64,000 nt of DNA from Cesiribacter sp964504565 (GCA_964504565.1 CAZDEY010000002.1:248001-312000), one strand, 5' to 3'; positions 25,092-34,832 are shown, counted from the first letter of the stretch. The notes: a model not told the origin generated them from the letters alone. Numbers and translations are program-made.

Positions 25092-25997
25092 TCAGTCGTT
25101 TTCCTCATCCGGCAGCATTTCAATATCTTGTATAAGCACCCGTTTGCTAATAGCCTGACCGGTAGTGGTGGCTGCCAGGCCTCCCTGAGCAGTTTCTTTG
25201 TAGCGGGCTTCCATACTCATCCCTATTTCGCCCATGGCGTCTACACACTCATCAACCGGAATTACACCGCTTACGTTAGCTAATGCAATTTGGGCTGAAG
25301 AATTAGCGATAGCCGCCGCGCTGGCATTTCGTACTACGCAGGGCACTTCAACCAGACCGGCCACGGGGTCACATACTAAGCCCAGCATACACTGAATGGT
25401 AATGGCTACGGCATTAAAAATTTGCTCGGTATTTCCCCCTAAACAGAAAACCATAGCCCCGGCCGCCATAGCCGCTGCACTGCCGGTTTCGGCCTGGCAA
25501 CCGCCAACCGCCCCGGCCAACGAAGCTTTTTGCTGAATAATTAGCGCTATGCCGGCGGAAACCAGTAAACTTTCGGCAATTTTCTCGTCGGAAATGCCGT
25601 GTATTTCCTGTAGCGTAACCATAGTGCCGGGTAGTATGCCCGAGGCCCCGGCGGTAGGGGCGGCAACTATGCGGCCCATACAGCTATTAACTTCCTTAGC
25701 GGCTAAGGCCCGTGCCACCAACTTCTGAAACTCCGGGGAAAGTACTGCTACCGAATGGTTGAAAACTTTTTTGCCTCCGTTATCAATCATGCCGCTCCGC
25801 GATTTCATTTCGGTAGTCAGGCCGGTTTGTACGGCTTCTTTCATTACCTTCCAGGCTTGCAACATGCCTTGCTGAATCTGCTCCGGGCTTTTACCTTTCT
25901 GCTGCCCTTCGTATTCAGCCACACTTTCGGCAAGTTCCAAATTTTGGGCCTGACAATATTTTTGCCAGCCGTTAAAACTATCAAACAAAAAGCTCAT
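25092..25997 (-). CDS. sdaAA: L-serine dehydratase, iron-sulfur type, alpha subunit
   Basis: 301 residues, the length of the alpha subunit of two-part [4Fe-4S] serine dehydratases. It converts L-serine to pyruvate and ammonia. The Cys residues needed for the cluster lie in SCMGRIVAAPTAGASGILPGTM, GGCQAETGSAAAMAAGA and CDPVAGLVEVPCVVRN. The beta (SdaAB) subunit is not adjacent, so it must be elsewhere or the enzyme works without it. A good promoter lies upstream. It turns off serine, the cysteine precursor, which may touch the sulfur locus. Confidence 0.93.
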   Translation of the reverse strand: MSFLFDSFNGWQKYCQAQNLELAESVAEYEGQQKGKSPEQIQQGMLQAWKVMKEAVQTGLTTEMKSRSGMIDNGGKKVFNHSVAVLSPEFQKLVARALAAKEVNSCMGRIVAAPTAGASGILPGTMVTLQEIHGISDEKIAESLLVSAGIALIIQQKASLAGAVGGCQAETGSAAAMAAGAMVFCLGGNTEQIFNAVAITIQCMLGLVCDPVAGLVEVPCVVRNASAAAIANSSAQIALANVSGVIPVDECVDAMGEIGMSMEARYKETAQGGLAATTTGQAISKRVLIQDIEMLPDEEND

Positions 25998-26024
25998 AAC
26001 TAAGTAGTATTACGCCAATAGGAA

Positions 26025-26055
26025 CAAAGCTAGCTTAAATTTTGTGCCTCCCAAA
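26025..26055 (-). promoter_or_regulatory. Promoter of sdaAA
   Basis: On the minus strand TTTG (26055-26052), 19 bases, then TAGCTTTG (26032-26025) is an exact fit to the TTTG/TAnnTTTG Bacteroidota promoter; it ends 27 bases before the sdaAA ATG. Confidence 0.8.
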
Positions 26056-26175
26056 ACCAGTGGGCTTCGCCTATTTTTGTATTCTGAATAAAGAGAGCTT
26101 AACTTAAGGATTTACCTACCGAAGATTATTAACCATTTACGCAATATAGTATTCTGGCCACCTCTGGGATTACTC

Positions 26176-27633
26176 TTGGGCGCCTTGTTTCTGAGCATTG
26201 CCATGCCGGAAAATTTCCAGCATTGGGCTTCCGCAGCCAATAAGCTGGTGGTGACAACCTTTGGCCTGGGGTTTAGCTCCGTAGCCTTTAGCCTGGTTGT
26301 AATCAGCGCTTTGGTAATGCTAAGTCCGCTAAGAAAAGTAAGGATAGGAGGTAAGCACGCTAAGCCTCTGTTCGGTTACTGGAAATGGTTTGCCATAGTA
26401 CTTTGCACCACCGTAGCCACCGGCATACTTTTTTGGGGAACGGCCGAACCGATTTATCATTTTATGGCACCGCCCCAAACCCTCGGTATTGAGCCGCATT
26501 CGGAGGCGGCCGCCATTTTCTCATTAAGTACCCTTTACCTGCACTGGAGTTTTACACCTTATGCCATATACGTTATTCCGGCCCTGGCCTTTGCGCTATC
26601 GTATTACAATCACGGGAGCAGCTTCAGCCTTAGTTCAATGCTTAGGCCTTTAGTTAAAGGCGAGGCAAGCAATTCGGTAGGAACAATACTGGATATGGCC
26701 TGCTTATTTGCGCTGGTTATGGGTATGTCGGCCTCCTTAGGTGCCGGAATTTTAGTGATTAGCGAGGGAATAACTGCGGTTGCCGGCTGGGCGCAAAGTA
26801 ATACTACGCTGTTGCTAACTACATTATTGATTGTAGGAAGTTTTGTACTCTCGGCCGCCAGTGGCCTGTTCAAGGGTATTCAATTTTTATCAACCATTAA
26901 CCTCTATATATTTTTTGGCTTGCTGATTTTTCTTTTGGTTTTTGGCTCCGTGGCGGAAATTATGCCGGTTATCGGCGAGTCTTTACAGCAGTTTGCCTCG
27001 GGTTTTCTCCGTAAAAGCTTTTTCAATAGCACCACCACCGGCGATCCCTGGCCAAATGAATGGACGGTTTTTTATTGGGCCAACTGGATGGCCTGGGCAC
27101 CGGTAACCGCCCTGTTTTTAGGTAGATTGGCTAAGGGTTATACCGTTGGACAGTTTATGTCGGTTACCTGGATTTTACCTTCGGTTTTTGCCCTGCTCTG
27201 GATGAGTTTATTTGGGGGGATTGTACTGAATTTCGAGCTAAACAATACAGCAGATTTTGTACGCCAGTTGCAGGCAAACGGCCCGGACAGTTTAATTTAT
27301 TTTTTATTTGAGCAATTACCCTACGCGCGGGTTGTGGTGCCGATTTTTCTATTAACCGTTTTTTTGAGTTACGTAACGGCCGCCGATTCTAACACCGATG
27401 CTATCGGCAACTTATGCCTGAAGGCCCATAGCGAAACCAACAGCAGGGCTCAGCTAATAGTAAAGATTATTTGGGGTTTAACTATCGGCCTGGTTAGCTA
27501 CGTAATGATCAGCAATTCCGGAATAGAGGGTATTAAAACCTTATCGAATTTGGGTGGGGTGCCGGCATTAATTTTATTGGTTTTTACCGCAGTAAACATT
27601 GGCGGCCAAATTTACCGTAGTTCAACCAGTTAG
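26176..27633 (+). CDS. BCCT-family betaine/choline/carnitine-type transporter
   Basis: 485 residues counted from the TTG at 26176, with about 12 membrane helices. NEWTVFYWANWMAWAPVTALFLGRLAKG matches the BCCT signature WT-x-FYW-x-W and the SRG-like loop. Osmoprotectant uptake (betaine, choline, carnitine) is the family role. The frame is open upstream to 26092 and continues the first helix (NIVFWPPLGLLLGALFLS), so the true start is probably before 26176; no ATG or GTG exists there, so a rare ATT start (for example 26110 or 26128) or a sequence error is possible. Converges on the TRIC gene with a 4-base overlap. Confidence 0.88.
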   Translation: MGALFLSIAMPENFQHWASAANKLVVTTFGLGFSSVAFSLVVISALVMLSPLRKVRIGGKHAKPLFGYWKWFAIVLCTTVATGILFWGTAEPIYHFMAPPQTLGIEPHSEAAAIFSLSTLYLHWSFTPYAIYVIPALAFALSYYNHGSSFSLSSMLRPLVKGEASNSVGTILDMACLFALVMGMSASLGAGILVISEGITAVAGWAQSNTTLLLTTLLIVGSFVLSAASGLFKGIQFLSTINLYIFFGLLIFLLVFGSVAEIMPVIGESLQQFASGFLRKSFFNSTTTGDPWPNEWTVFYWANWMAWAPVTALFLGRLAKGYTVGQFMSVTWILPSVFALLWMSLFGGIVLNFELNNTADFVRQLQANGPDSLIYFLFEQLPYARVVVPIFLLTVFLSYVTAADSNTDAIGNLCLKAHSETNSRAQLIVKIIWGLTIGLVSYVMISNSGIEGIKTLSNLGGVPALILLVFTAVNIGGQIYRSSTS

Positions 27634-28241
27634 TCGCGGTAGAGGCTGGGTAGGGAAATTTTAAACCGAACAATAAGCAGTCGCGAAATAAGGATAAACA
27701 GGATTGGTATTAGCTGCAAATACGGATTTGGCAAACCTACTTTAAACAATAAATAGTAAAGCAAGCCTCCCAATACACTAACCGTAGCGTATACTTCCTT
27801 CATAAAAATAACCGGTACCCGGTTTACCAATATATCGCGAATTACCCCACCGAACGATCCGGTGATGGTTCCTAGTATTATGCAGTTAATTGCCGGCAAC
27901 CCATAAGTTAAGCCAATTTGAACGCCGGTAACGGTAAATAGTCCTAAACCGGCGGCATCGAAAAACAGGAGGGAACGCTGAAAGTATACTAAGTACTTTC
28001 TGAATAAAACCGCAGTAACGGCACCGCCTAATGTGTAATATAAATAGGTGGGATCTACCAGCCAAAATACTTCTTTGGTAGATAAAAGAACATCACGAAG
28101 GGTACCGCCGCCAACGGCAGTTACAAACGCAATTATCAAGATGCCGAAGGGATCAAAACGTTCGTTCATGGCGGTTAGTGCGCCGCTAATGCCCAAGCTA
28201 TACGAACCAATTATAGAGATTAGGGCTATAATAGACTCCAT
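27630..28241 (-). CDS. TRIC-type cation channel (UPF0126/YadS family)
   Basis: 203 residues with two three-helix repeats and a seventh helix. The repeated glycine-rich motif appears as FVTAVGGGTLRDVLL in the first half and ITGSFGGVIRDILVNRVP in the second, the signature of UPF0126/TRIC channels, which form trimeric cation (K+) pores. It sits 5 bases downstream of the DEAD-box helicase gene on the same strand, likely co-transcribed. Confidence 0.9.
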   Translation of the reverse strand: MESIIALISIIGSYSLGISGALTAMNERFDPFGILIIAFVTAVGGGTLRDVLLSTKEVFWLVDPTYLYYTLGGAVTAVLFRKYLVYFQRSLLFFDAAGLGLFTVTGVQIGLTYGLPAINCIILGTITGSFGGVIRDILVNRVPVIFMKEVYATVSVLGGLLYYLLFKVGLPNPYLQLIPILFILISRLLIVRFKISLPSLYRD

Positions 28242-28246
28242 ACCGT

Positions 28247-29482
28247 TTATTTCTTCTTGCGCCGTTTGCCGGTTTTTATTTCCTTATCGTGCTGCTTTAT
28301 CAGGGCTTTCCAGTCGTCCGGGGTGTCGGTAGTGGTTTCTACGGTTTCCTTATAGTCCTTTTTACTAACGTTAATGCGTTCTACCGGCTCGGTGATGTAT
28401 TCTTCAATTTTTTGTAAAAATTCTTCTTCCGGCGGGGCACAAAACGATATGGCTTTACCCTTTTTATTGCCCCGGCCGGTACGCCCAATGCGGTGTACGT
28501 ACACTTCCGGATGCTCAGGCAGATCGTAATTTACTACCATATCAATATCCGGTATATCAATACCCCGGGCGGTAACATCGGTGGCAATTAGTACCGAAAC
28601 TTCGTCGTTGCGGAAGTCCTTAAGGGTATCGCGGCGCTCGGCTTGTTCCTTGCCTCCGTGCAGCGACTGGCTTTCTAGCTTCATTCGGGCCAGGGCCTTT
28701 TCTACCCGTTCGGCCCGAACCTGGGTTCGTACAAATACCAAGATCTTTTTTAAAGGATTCTCGTGCAGCAGTCTTTCCAGAAAGAACCGCTTATCGTCCA
28801 TTTCTACAAAGGTAACGGCGTGTTCAATATTCTTGGCAATAGGGTTTTTAGGGCTAATTTGTATACGGATTGCATTGCGCACCAAGGAGTAGGCCAACTT
28901 CTTAATAGTTTCATCAATAGTGGCCGAGAAAAAGAGGGTTTGGCGGTTTTTGGGCAGGAACCGGATTAAATCCTGAATATCCTTCAGGAAACCCCGGTCC
29001 AGCATATGGTCGGCTTCATCCAGCACTAATATTTCTACCTTGTTCAGGAATAGTTTGCGCTGGCTAACCAAATCGAATACCCGACCCGGCGTGGCAATTA
29101 GTACATCAATTCCTTTTTGCAGTTTAATTATTTGCGGATCTTGATCTACGCCGCCGGTTACGCAATAGGTTTGTACCTTGGTATATTTACCCAATGCCCT
29201 AAACACGCCGTCAATCTGCTGGGCCAACTCGCGCGTGGGGGCCATTACCACGCAGCGGATGCCATCGGTACGTTTGCTGCGCTTTTTGTTATGAAGTAAG
29301 TTCAGGACGGGTATAGCAAATGCCGCAGTTTTACCGGTGCCGGTTTGGGCAATAGCCAGCACATCTTCACCCTTTAAAATATTGGGTATAGCCTTAAATT
29401 GAATATCGGTAGGCCGCTTAAGGTCTTGCTCAGCCAAACTCCGTTTAAGTTCGGGCGCAATCGGGTATTCCTGAAACTTCAT
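28247..29482 (-). CDS. DEAD-box ATP-dependent RNA helicase
   Basis: 411 residues, all helicase motifs in order: Q motif (RPTDIQFKAIP), I AQTGTGKT, Ia PTRELAQQ, Ib TPGRV, II DEAD, III SAT, IV LVFVRT-like, V ARGIDIPDID, VI HRIGRTGR. A short basic tail (ETGKRRKKK) may bind RNA, as in RhlE-type cold-shock/ribosome-assembly helicases. Likely RhlE-like; target RNA not evident. Confidence 0.95.
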   Translation of the reverse strand: MKFQEYPIAPELKRSLAEQDLKRPTDIQFKAIPNILKGEDVLAIAQTGTGKTAAFAIPVLNLLHNKKRSKRTDGIRCVVMAPTRELAQQIDGVFRALGKYTKVQTYCVTGGVDQDPQIIKLQKGIDVLIATPGRVFDLVSQRKLFLNKVEILVLDEADHMLDRGFLKDIQDLIRFLPKNRQTLFFSATIDETIKKLAYSLVRNAIRIQISPKNPIAKNIEHAVTFVEMDDKRFFLERLLHENPLKKILVFVRTQVRAERVEKALARMKLESQSLHGGKEQAERRDTLKDFRNDEVSVLIATDVTARGIDIPDIDMVVNYDLPEHPEVYVHRIGRTGRGNKKGKAISFCAPPEEEFLQKIEEYITEPVERINVSKKDYKETVETTTDTPDDWKALIKQHDKEIKTGKRRKKK

Positions 29483-29548
29483 ACGGCAAAGGTAAGGAGT
29501 TAATTGCGGAAACTGCTACAACCTAATAGTTTAGTACAGGGCAAAATA

Positions 29549-29575
29549 AAAGCCCCGGTTTTAGGCCGGGGCTTT
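29549..29575 (-). terminator. Intrinsic terminator of the sortilin-like propeller gene
   Basis: A 10-bp perfect stem (AAAGCCCCGG / CCGGGGCTTT) with a 7-base loop is followed by TATTTT on the minus strand; it lies 22 bases after the stop at 29598. Confidence 0.85.
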
Positions 29576-29597
29576 CTATGTTAAATTAATATGAGGT

Positions 29598-32500
29598 TTA
29601 GTTGCCGGCTAAAAATTCTTCTCTAGACTGAAGCTGAACTTTTTCTATCTCGTTTTTCTCCAGATAGCTGTTCATTTTCTTTACTTCCTTATTTTTAATT
29701 TTTTCAAACTCACCTTTAGCCTTGGCAAACTCTTCCTCTAAACGGCTAAGGTTGGCCATTTCAGCGGCACTAGGCGCTATAAACGATCCGGCAACTTTGG
29801 CATAAAGTTCGGCAATATCTTCGCGTAGTTCATTTTCTGCCGATTCTACGTAGTTGTCGCCGGTAGTTACCACCAGTTCTTCTTTCAAAGGCTGAAGTTT
29901 AGCAATAACGCTATTGGCAAGTTTAGCAGCCGAGCCCCCTTTTTGCTTTAGTTCTTCAGCTTTTTCCAGGTAAGAATCCAGTTCGTATACCAAATAGGCC
30001 AGGTTTTCCGACATATCGTAAAGTTGGCGCATCACCTTGTGGTTGGCAAGCCGTTCTTCCCTGGTTATGGTAGATTTCGGATCGTTTTGCACTACCAGCG
30101 GCATGGTATAGGTTTCCTTTCCTTTAGTAAGAACAACTTTATAGTTACCCGCCTGCACTACCGGGGTAGCAAAGCCACCAAAGGCAAAAGTTTTAGCCTT
30201 AGCCATTTTGGGTGGTTTAGTCCGGTAATTCCAGGTTACTTGGTTAATACCCTTAGATTTACCCGGGCCCAGTTCAGTAACCAGGTTTCCTTCTTCGTCA
30301 AAGATCTCCAAGGTCATTTTACCGAAAGTGTGGCGCTTTTTCAGGTAGTACATAATCCGGGCCGATTGGGTAGGATTAGCCCCGATAAACTGGGTTTCGG
30401 TACTGGCGCCGCCAAAATTGCTTTCTTCGGGTATAGTAGATACTCTAGTATCGAAAAAGTGGACATCCTTGGCCAGTACTTCCTGGTTTATCTGGCGTAG
30501 AGGGCTGATATCATCAATTATTATAATGCCTCGGCCGTGGGTGCCTAAAATCAAATCGTTGGTTTTAGGGTGAAGCTCCAGGTAGTGAACGGCGGTAGCC
30601 GGCATGTTATTGGTAAACTTATTCCAGTTTTGGCCGCCGTTGGTAGTAATATACAGGCCCAGTTCCGTTCCTAAAAATAATAAGTCCGGGTTAACGTAAT
30701 CTTCCTGAAGGCTGCGAGCAAACCCCTCTATATTAGAGGTAGCCAGCGATTTCCAGGTTTGGCCGTAGTCGGTAGTTTTGTAAACGTAGGGCTCCATGTC
30801 GTTGCTGGTATGGCGGTCAAATACGGCATAAGCAGTTCCTTTGTCGTGAACGCTGGCTTCAATATGGTACACCCAGCTATTTTTGGGTAATCCCGTAATA
30901 TTGGCTACAGTATTGGTCCAGCTTTTGCCGCCGTCTTTGGTTATTTGCACATTACCGTCATCGGTTCCTACCCATATCACCTTTTCGTCTAAGGGCGATT
31001 CGGCTATGGTAAAGATGGTGGTGTGGTTTTCAGCACCGGAATTATCCACCGATAGGCCGCCGCTTTCGGCTTGGTTTTGTTTTTTAGGGTCGTTAGTAGT
31101 TAAATCTGGGGAAATTTTTTGCCAGCTTTCCCCCATATCGTTAGACATGTGCACAAACTGGCTGCCGATATAGAGTCGGTCCGGGTTATTTCTACTCAAC
31201 GCCATAGGGGCATTCCAGTTGAAACGCAATTTAGGGTCGCCTTTTTCCGGTAGAGGTTGGATAGTTGTTAAGCGGTCCAGTTCGGTATTGTACTTCCATA
31301 CGTTTTCGGCCCCCTGCATTTCTGAATAGATTATGGGTTTGGTAGGGTGCTTTAGAACCCGGAAGCCATCGCCTTCACCAATGCGGGTCCAGTCGCGGGC
31401 TTCTACCCCGCCCGGAGATGATGAAGGACCGTACCAACTGCCGTTATCTTGTAAGCCGCCGTATATATTGTAAGGCTGGGCGCTATCTACACTTATATGG
31501 TAGAACTGGCTAACCGGCATATTTTCCACTATTTCCATTGTGCTGCCACCATCCCAACTGCGGTAAACCCCACCGTCGGTTCCGGCATACACCCGGTCGC
31601 TATCCTTAGAATCAAACAATATATCGTGAATATCGGCGTGCATACTGCCCATATCGCGGAAGGTTTTGCCCCCATCGCGACTTAGCGAACCAAACAAGCC
31701 GGCTTTAGCTACTATATCTGAGTTTTTAGGGTCCACTACTATGCGGCTGAAGTAAAAGGGGCGAACTACCAGGCCAAAGTCGCTATTGAGTAACTTCCAG
31801 CTAGCCCCGGCATCGTCGGAGCGGTATAGCCCGCGGTCTTTTTTCTGCTCGCTTTCTATTACTGAATAAAGAATATTAGGGTCGGAAGGGGCCACGGCAA
31901 TTGCAATCCTACCTAATTTCCCTTTAGGAAAGCCGTTATGGATTTTATTCCAGCTTTTGCCGCCGTTGGTAGTTTTATATAAACCGCTGCTGTTGCCACC
32001 GGAGCTGAACGACCAGGGCGTTCTTCTGAATTCCCACATTGAGGCATACAGCGTATTCGGATCTTTAGGATCCATTACCACATCGCTGGCACCGGTGGTG
32101 GCATCCACGTACAGTATTTTATTCCAAGTTTTGCCGCCGTCGGTAGTTTTGTAAACGCCCCGTTCCTCGCTATCGCCCCAAAGGGCACCTAATACGGCTA
32201 CGTAGGCTTCCTGGCTATTTTTAGGGTTGAATTCTATGGCACCTATCCGTTCTCCCTTATCAAAGCCAATTTTTGTCCAGTTTACCCCGCCGTCAGTACT
32301 TTCGTACAGGCCATTGCCGGCCGAAGTACTATTACGGGTCCAGACCTCGCCGGTGCCTACCCATATGCGCCGGTCAGGGTCGTTAGGGTCAACGGCTACG
32401 GTTCCTATAGACTGGGCATGCTCATCGAAGATAGGCGTGAAGGTTGCCCCGCCGTCCGAGGTTTTCCAGACCCCACCCCCGGCAGTTCCGGCGTAAACAA

Positions 32501-32684
32501 TCCGTGAGTTGGTAGGGTGGCCTTCCAGGTCGGTAATACGGCCGCTCATAATGGCCGGGCCTATATGCCGGGCTTTTAAGTCACCGAACAGTTCCTTACC
32601 GGAAAGCACAATTTCTTCCTGCTCCTGGGCCTGCACATTCATTGAAAGTGCTAACAGGCCGAGGGCAATGCTAAGTTTTTTCAT
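29598..32684 (-). CDS. Secreted sortilin/Vps10-like beta-propeller protein with BNR/Asp-box repeats
   Basis: 1028 residues from the Met at 32684, chosen because MKKLSIALGLLALSMNVQA is a proper signal peptide and an upstream extension would run into the terminator at 32705-32741. At least ten Asp-box-like turns are visible (KTSDGGATF, ESTDGGVNW, KTTDGGKTW, KTTNGGKSW, SRDGGKTF, KDGGKSW, KTTDYGQTW, TTNGGQNW), making a large ten-bladed propeller as in Vps10/sortilin. The C-terminal third has an immunoglobulin-like module (MTLEIFDEEGNLVTELG) and a long helical, Glu-rich tail. Such proteins are often annotated as glycosyl hydrolases, but no catalytic acids can be assigned. Confidence 0.82.
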   Translation of the reverse strand: MKKLSIALGLLALSMNVQAQEQEEIVLSGKELFGDLKARHIGPAIMSGRITDLEGHPTNSRIVYAGTAGGGVWKTSDGGATFTPIFDEHAQSIGTVAVDPNDPDRRIWVGTGEVWTRNSTSAGNGLYESTDGGVNWTKIGFDKGERIGAIEFNPKNSQEAYVAVLGALWGDSEERGVYKTTDGGKTWNKILYVDATTGASDVVMDPKDPNTLYASMWEFRRTPWSFSSGGNSSGLYKTTNGGKSWNKIHNGFPKGKLGRIAIAVAPSDPNILYSVIESEQKKDRGLYRSDDAGASWKLLNSDFGLVVRPFYFSRIVVDPKNSDIVAKAGLFGSLSRDGGKTFRDMGSMHADIHDILFDSKDSDRVYAGTDGGVYRSWDGGSTMEIVENMPVSQFYHISVDSAQPYNIYGGLQDNGSWYGPSSSPGGVEARDWTRIGEGDGFRVLKHPTKPIIYSEMQGAENVWKYNTELDRLTTIQPLPEKGDPKLRFNWNAPMALSRNNPDRLYIGSQFVHMSNDMGESWQKISPDLTTNDPKKQNQAESGGLSVDNSGAENHTTIFTIAESPLDEKVIWVGTDDGNVQITKDGGKSWTNTVANITGLPKNSWVYHIEASVHDKGTAYAVFDRHTSNDMEPYVYKTTDYGQTWKSLATSNIEGFARSLQEDYVNPDLLFLGTELGLYITTNGGQNWNKFTNNMPATAVHYLELHPKTNDLILGTHGRGIIIIDDISPLRQINQEVLAKDVHFFDTRVSTIPEESNFGGASTETQFIGANPTQSARIMYYLKKRHTFGKMTLEIFDEEGNLVTELGPGKSKGINQVTWNYRTKPPKMAKAKTFAFGGFATPVVQAGNYKVVLTKGKETYTMPLVVQNDPKSTITREERLANHKVMRQLYDMSENLAYLVYELDSYLEKAEELKQKGGSAAKLANSVIAKLQPLKEELVVTTGDNYVESAENELREDIAELYAKVAGSFIAPSAAEMANLSRLEEEFAKAKGEFEKIKNKEVKKMNSYLEKNEIEKVQLQSREEFLAGN

Positions 32685-32704
32685 TATGGTGAAGAGTTTA
32701 TAGT

Positions 32705-32741
32705 AAAAAGGCCGGCAATACACTAGTGTTAAGCCGGCCTT
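32705..32741 (-). terminator. Intrinsic terminator of the LolA-like gene
   Basis: On the minus strand AAGGCCGGC and GCCGGCCTT form a 9-bp stem followed by TTT. It lies 21 bases past the stop at 32762 and separates that gene from the propeller gene. Confidence 0.85.
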
Positions 32742-32761
32742 GTGAAGAGGTTCTTTACTGA

Positions 32762-33523
32762 TTAATTATTTGATTCAGGGAATTCAAACATCTCATCGTC
32801 AACATCAGGGTTGGTGGTAATTGAGGTTATGGTTAGTGGTTGGCTACCCATACCTTTAATACCCTGGCCCATAGAAAACGGAAAGTACAAACCGTCAACT
32901 TCCTGATAATCGCTAAAGGTAATTTGTTGAATCTGGCCTTTCATGGGGCCGGTTTTTACTTCGCTCTCCTGCATTATGGGCACAAAGTTTTCGGTATCGA
33001 AGAAGTAGTACACTACATTTTCAACCTTATTGCCGTCCACTAGTATTGGTTCCTTTACCAGCTTAATTTTGTAGGTTTCAGTACCTTCTACGGTTTCGGT
33101 TCCCATCAATTCGGCGGTATATCCCTTATCTTTATAGTCCAGGAAAGAATCCGGGAAGTCGTTAGATTCCAGCTTTAGGTTAGCGGTAGTTTCATCGTCG
33201 GCTTTTTCGGCCTGCATAGTCTGAAAATTCGTATTCCACAGCGTTTCGCCGTCAAATACATTCTGCATTATATTTTTGCCTTGGAAGGTAATTTTGGTAT
33301 AGGTACTGCCGTCTTCGGTCTGAACAATTTCCAGCGGAATTTCCATACCGCCCTGGTTTACTTTGGCTTCCATTTTAATGCCTTCCAGGTCGCTTAATTT
33401 ATCTTTGCCGCCAATATTCTCGAAGTAATTATCCAGAATCTGGTCAACCGTCATGGTTTGGGCGTAGCTGCCGGCTGCGGTTAGGCAAAAGGCTGATGCA
33501 AGTAATAATTGTTTGATTTTCAT
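32762..33523 (-). CDS. Periplasmic LolA-like (outer-membrane lipoprotein-sorting fold) protein
   Basis: 253 residues. A signal peptide (to AAGSYA at about residue 20) is followed by MTVDQILDNYFENIGGKDKLSDLEGIKMEAKVNQGGMEIPLEIV, alternating strands (GKNIMQNVFDGETLWN, PILVDGNKVENVVYYFFDTENFVPIMQE) and IQQITFSDYQEVDGLYFPF, the half-barrel pattern of the LolA/LolB-like fold common in Bacteroidota. Ligand unknown. It is likely expressed alone, ending at its own terminator. Confidence 0.78.
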   Translation of the reverse strand: MKIKQLLLASAFCLTAAGSYAQTMTVDQILDNYFENIGGKDKLSDLEGIKMEAKVNQGGMEIPLEIVQTEDGSTYTKITFQGKNIMQNVFDGETLWNTNFQTMQAEKADDETTANLKLESNDFPDSFLDYKDKGYTAELMGTETVEGTETYKIKLVKEPILVDGNKVENVVYYFFDTENFVPIMQESEVKTGPMKGQIQQITFSDYQEVDGLYFPFSMGQGIKGMGSQPLTITSITTNPDVDDEMFEFPESNN

Positions 33524-33629
33524 TCGTTTGGTATCGGATTATAATTTAAAGGTAATGTAAGATAATTTGCCGATGAAGAATATTTCTATGAGTGGCAGAT
33601 TTATGAGATGAGTGAAATAATAGTGGTTA

Positions 33630-34718
33630 TTAAGGCTCGGGAATATACCGGTTCAGTTCCTGCTGCCAGCTTTTAGTCGTAATAATTTCAAGTAAAGCCT
33701 GGTTTATAGGTTGGTATAAATGGGAATTTTTCTGGAAACCAAAAGCATAAAAGTGAGGCAATACTTGCTTGGTTTCTATGCGCAAGGTTAAGTTATTGTT
33801 TTCGGTAATTTGGTAGCGCATAGCGGATACCCCGGCAACCACTCCATCAATATTATTGGTTTGAGCGTCCGAGAGGGCCTCACCTAAGTTGGTGTATTCT
33901 TTATATTTTACCCGTTCTTCCTGCAGATAGCTTGCGGCTGGGGTGTTGGTTATAGCACCTATATTCATTTTCCGTAAATCGCCGGGAAAGCTTACCGAAT
34001 TGCTGCCGGGCTGACCCATAATACTGACCAGGGTGGCCGTAAATACGGCGGTAACTGCCATACTTACCAGCATCCAGAACATAGCAATGGTTCTTCCCCA
34101 AAAGGTAACGGGTGCTTTATCGCCGTAGCCAATTGTGGTTAGCGTAACCCCGGCCCACCAAAATCCGGAACCAATGCCTTGCCAAACCGAACGCTTACCC
34201 CCAAAGCCTTCATCGTTGGCGCTTCGTTCAATAAAGTATATTAAACCGCCTACTACCAGCAGCATAATGGAAAGAATAGCCACAATTTGCCAGAAGCGGG
34301 GGCTAAAAAAGGCTTTGGTTATAGATGAAATTGTTTGAGTTTGAGGTACCGCCATCCCTAAGTGATCGGTATAATATATCTGGCTGAGATTAAGGGTGTT
34401 ATTAGTATTGGGGTTGGCATTGGCTAAAGCTAATACATCAACATTGCCCTGTACTAAACTTTCTTCAGCGGTAAACTCATTTAGTTGCACAAACTCGTAG
34501 CGAATATTTAGCTTCTCAGCTACCCTTCGCCATAATTCTATGCTTACCCCCTCCCAGGTATCATTGTCCCCCGCTATCATATAGGGTGCTTTGTCGTAAA
34601 CGCCAAGGCGCAAGATGGATTCTGAAGTTAGGGTGTCGGGCGGTACTTCCTGGGATATTATCGGGCTTGAACTAAGAAGTATTGAGAAAAGGCAGATTAT
34701 AGAATAATGAGGTTTCAT
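33630..34718 (-). CDS. Ionotropic glutamate receptor-like potassium channel (GluR0-type)
   Basis: 362 residues. A signal peptide (to about 22) is followed by the first half of a bilobed substrate-binding fold (S1, about 34-130). TM1 (143-163), a pore loop with the K+ filter TTIGYGD (194-200), and TM2 (207-233) interrupt it, and the second half (S2, about 240-360) follows. This is the arrangement of the bacterial GluR0, a glutamate-gated K+ channel. By hand alignment the Arg that binds the amino acid alpha-carboxylate is replaced (Thr105), so the ligand may not be an amino acid. Lone gene. Confidence 0.88.
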   Translation of the reverse strand: MKPHYSIICLFSILLSSSPIISQEVPPDTLTSESILRLGVYDKAPYMIAGDNDTWEGVSIELWRRVAEKLNIRYEFVQLNEFTAEESLVQGNVDVLALANANPNTNNTLNLSQIYYTDHLGMAVPQTQTISSITKAFFSPRFWQIVAILSIMLLVVGGLIYFIERSANDEGFGGKRSVWQGIGSGFWWAGVTLTTIGYGDKAPVTFWGRTIAMFWMLVSMAVTAVFTATLVSIMGQPGSNSVSFPGDLRKMNIGAITNTPAASYLQEERVKYKEYTNLGEALSDAQTNNIDGVVAGVSAMRYQITENNNLTLRIETKQVLPHFYAFGFQKNSHLYQPINQALLEIITTKSWQQELNRYIPEP

Positions 34719-34832
34719 AGTAGAGGTATTCCTCTTGCCAACCGCCTGCTGAAGAAATGGTTATTAACTACCAACCCCCGCAAAAACTTTATAGCCATTG
34801 CCGGGGATTTAGAATTTAATTTCTAATAGTTA

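Noticed and set aside
32685..32723. N-terminal extension (13 codons) of the propeller protein
   Set aside because: It overlaps the terminator of the previous gene and precedes a normal signal peptide.
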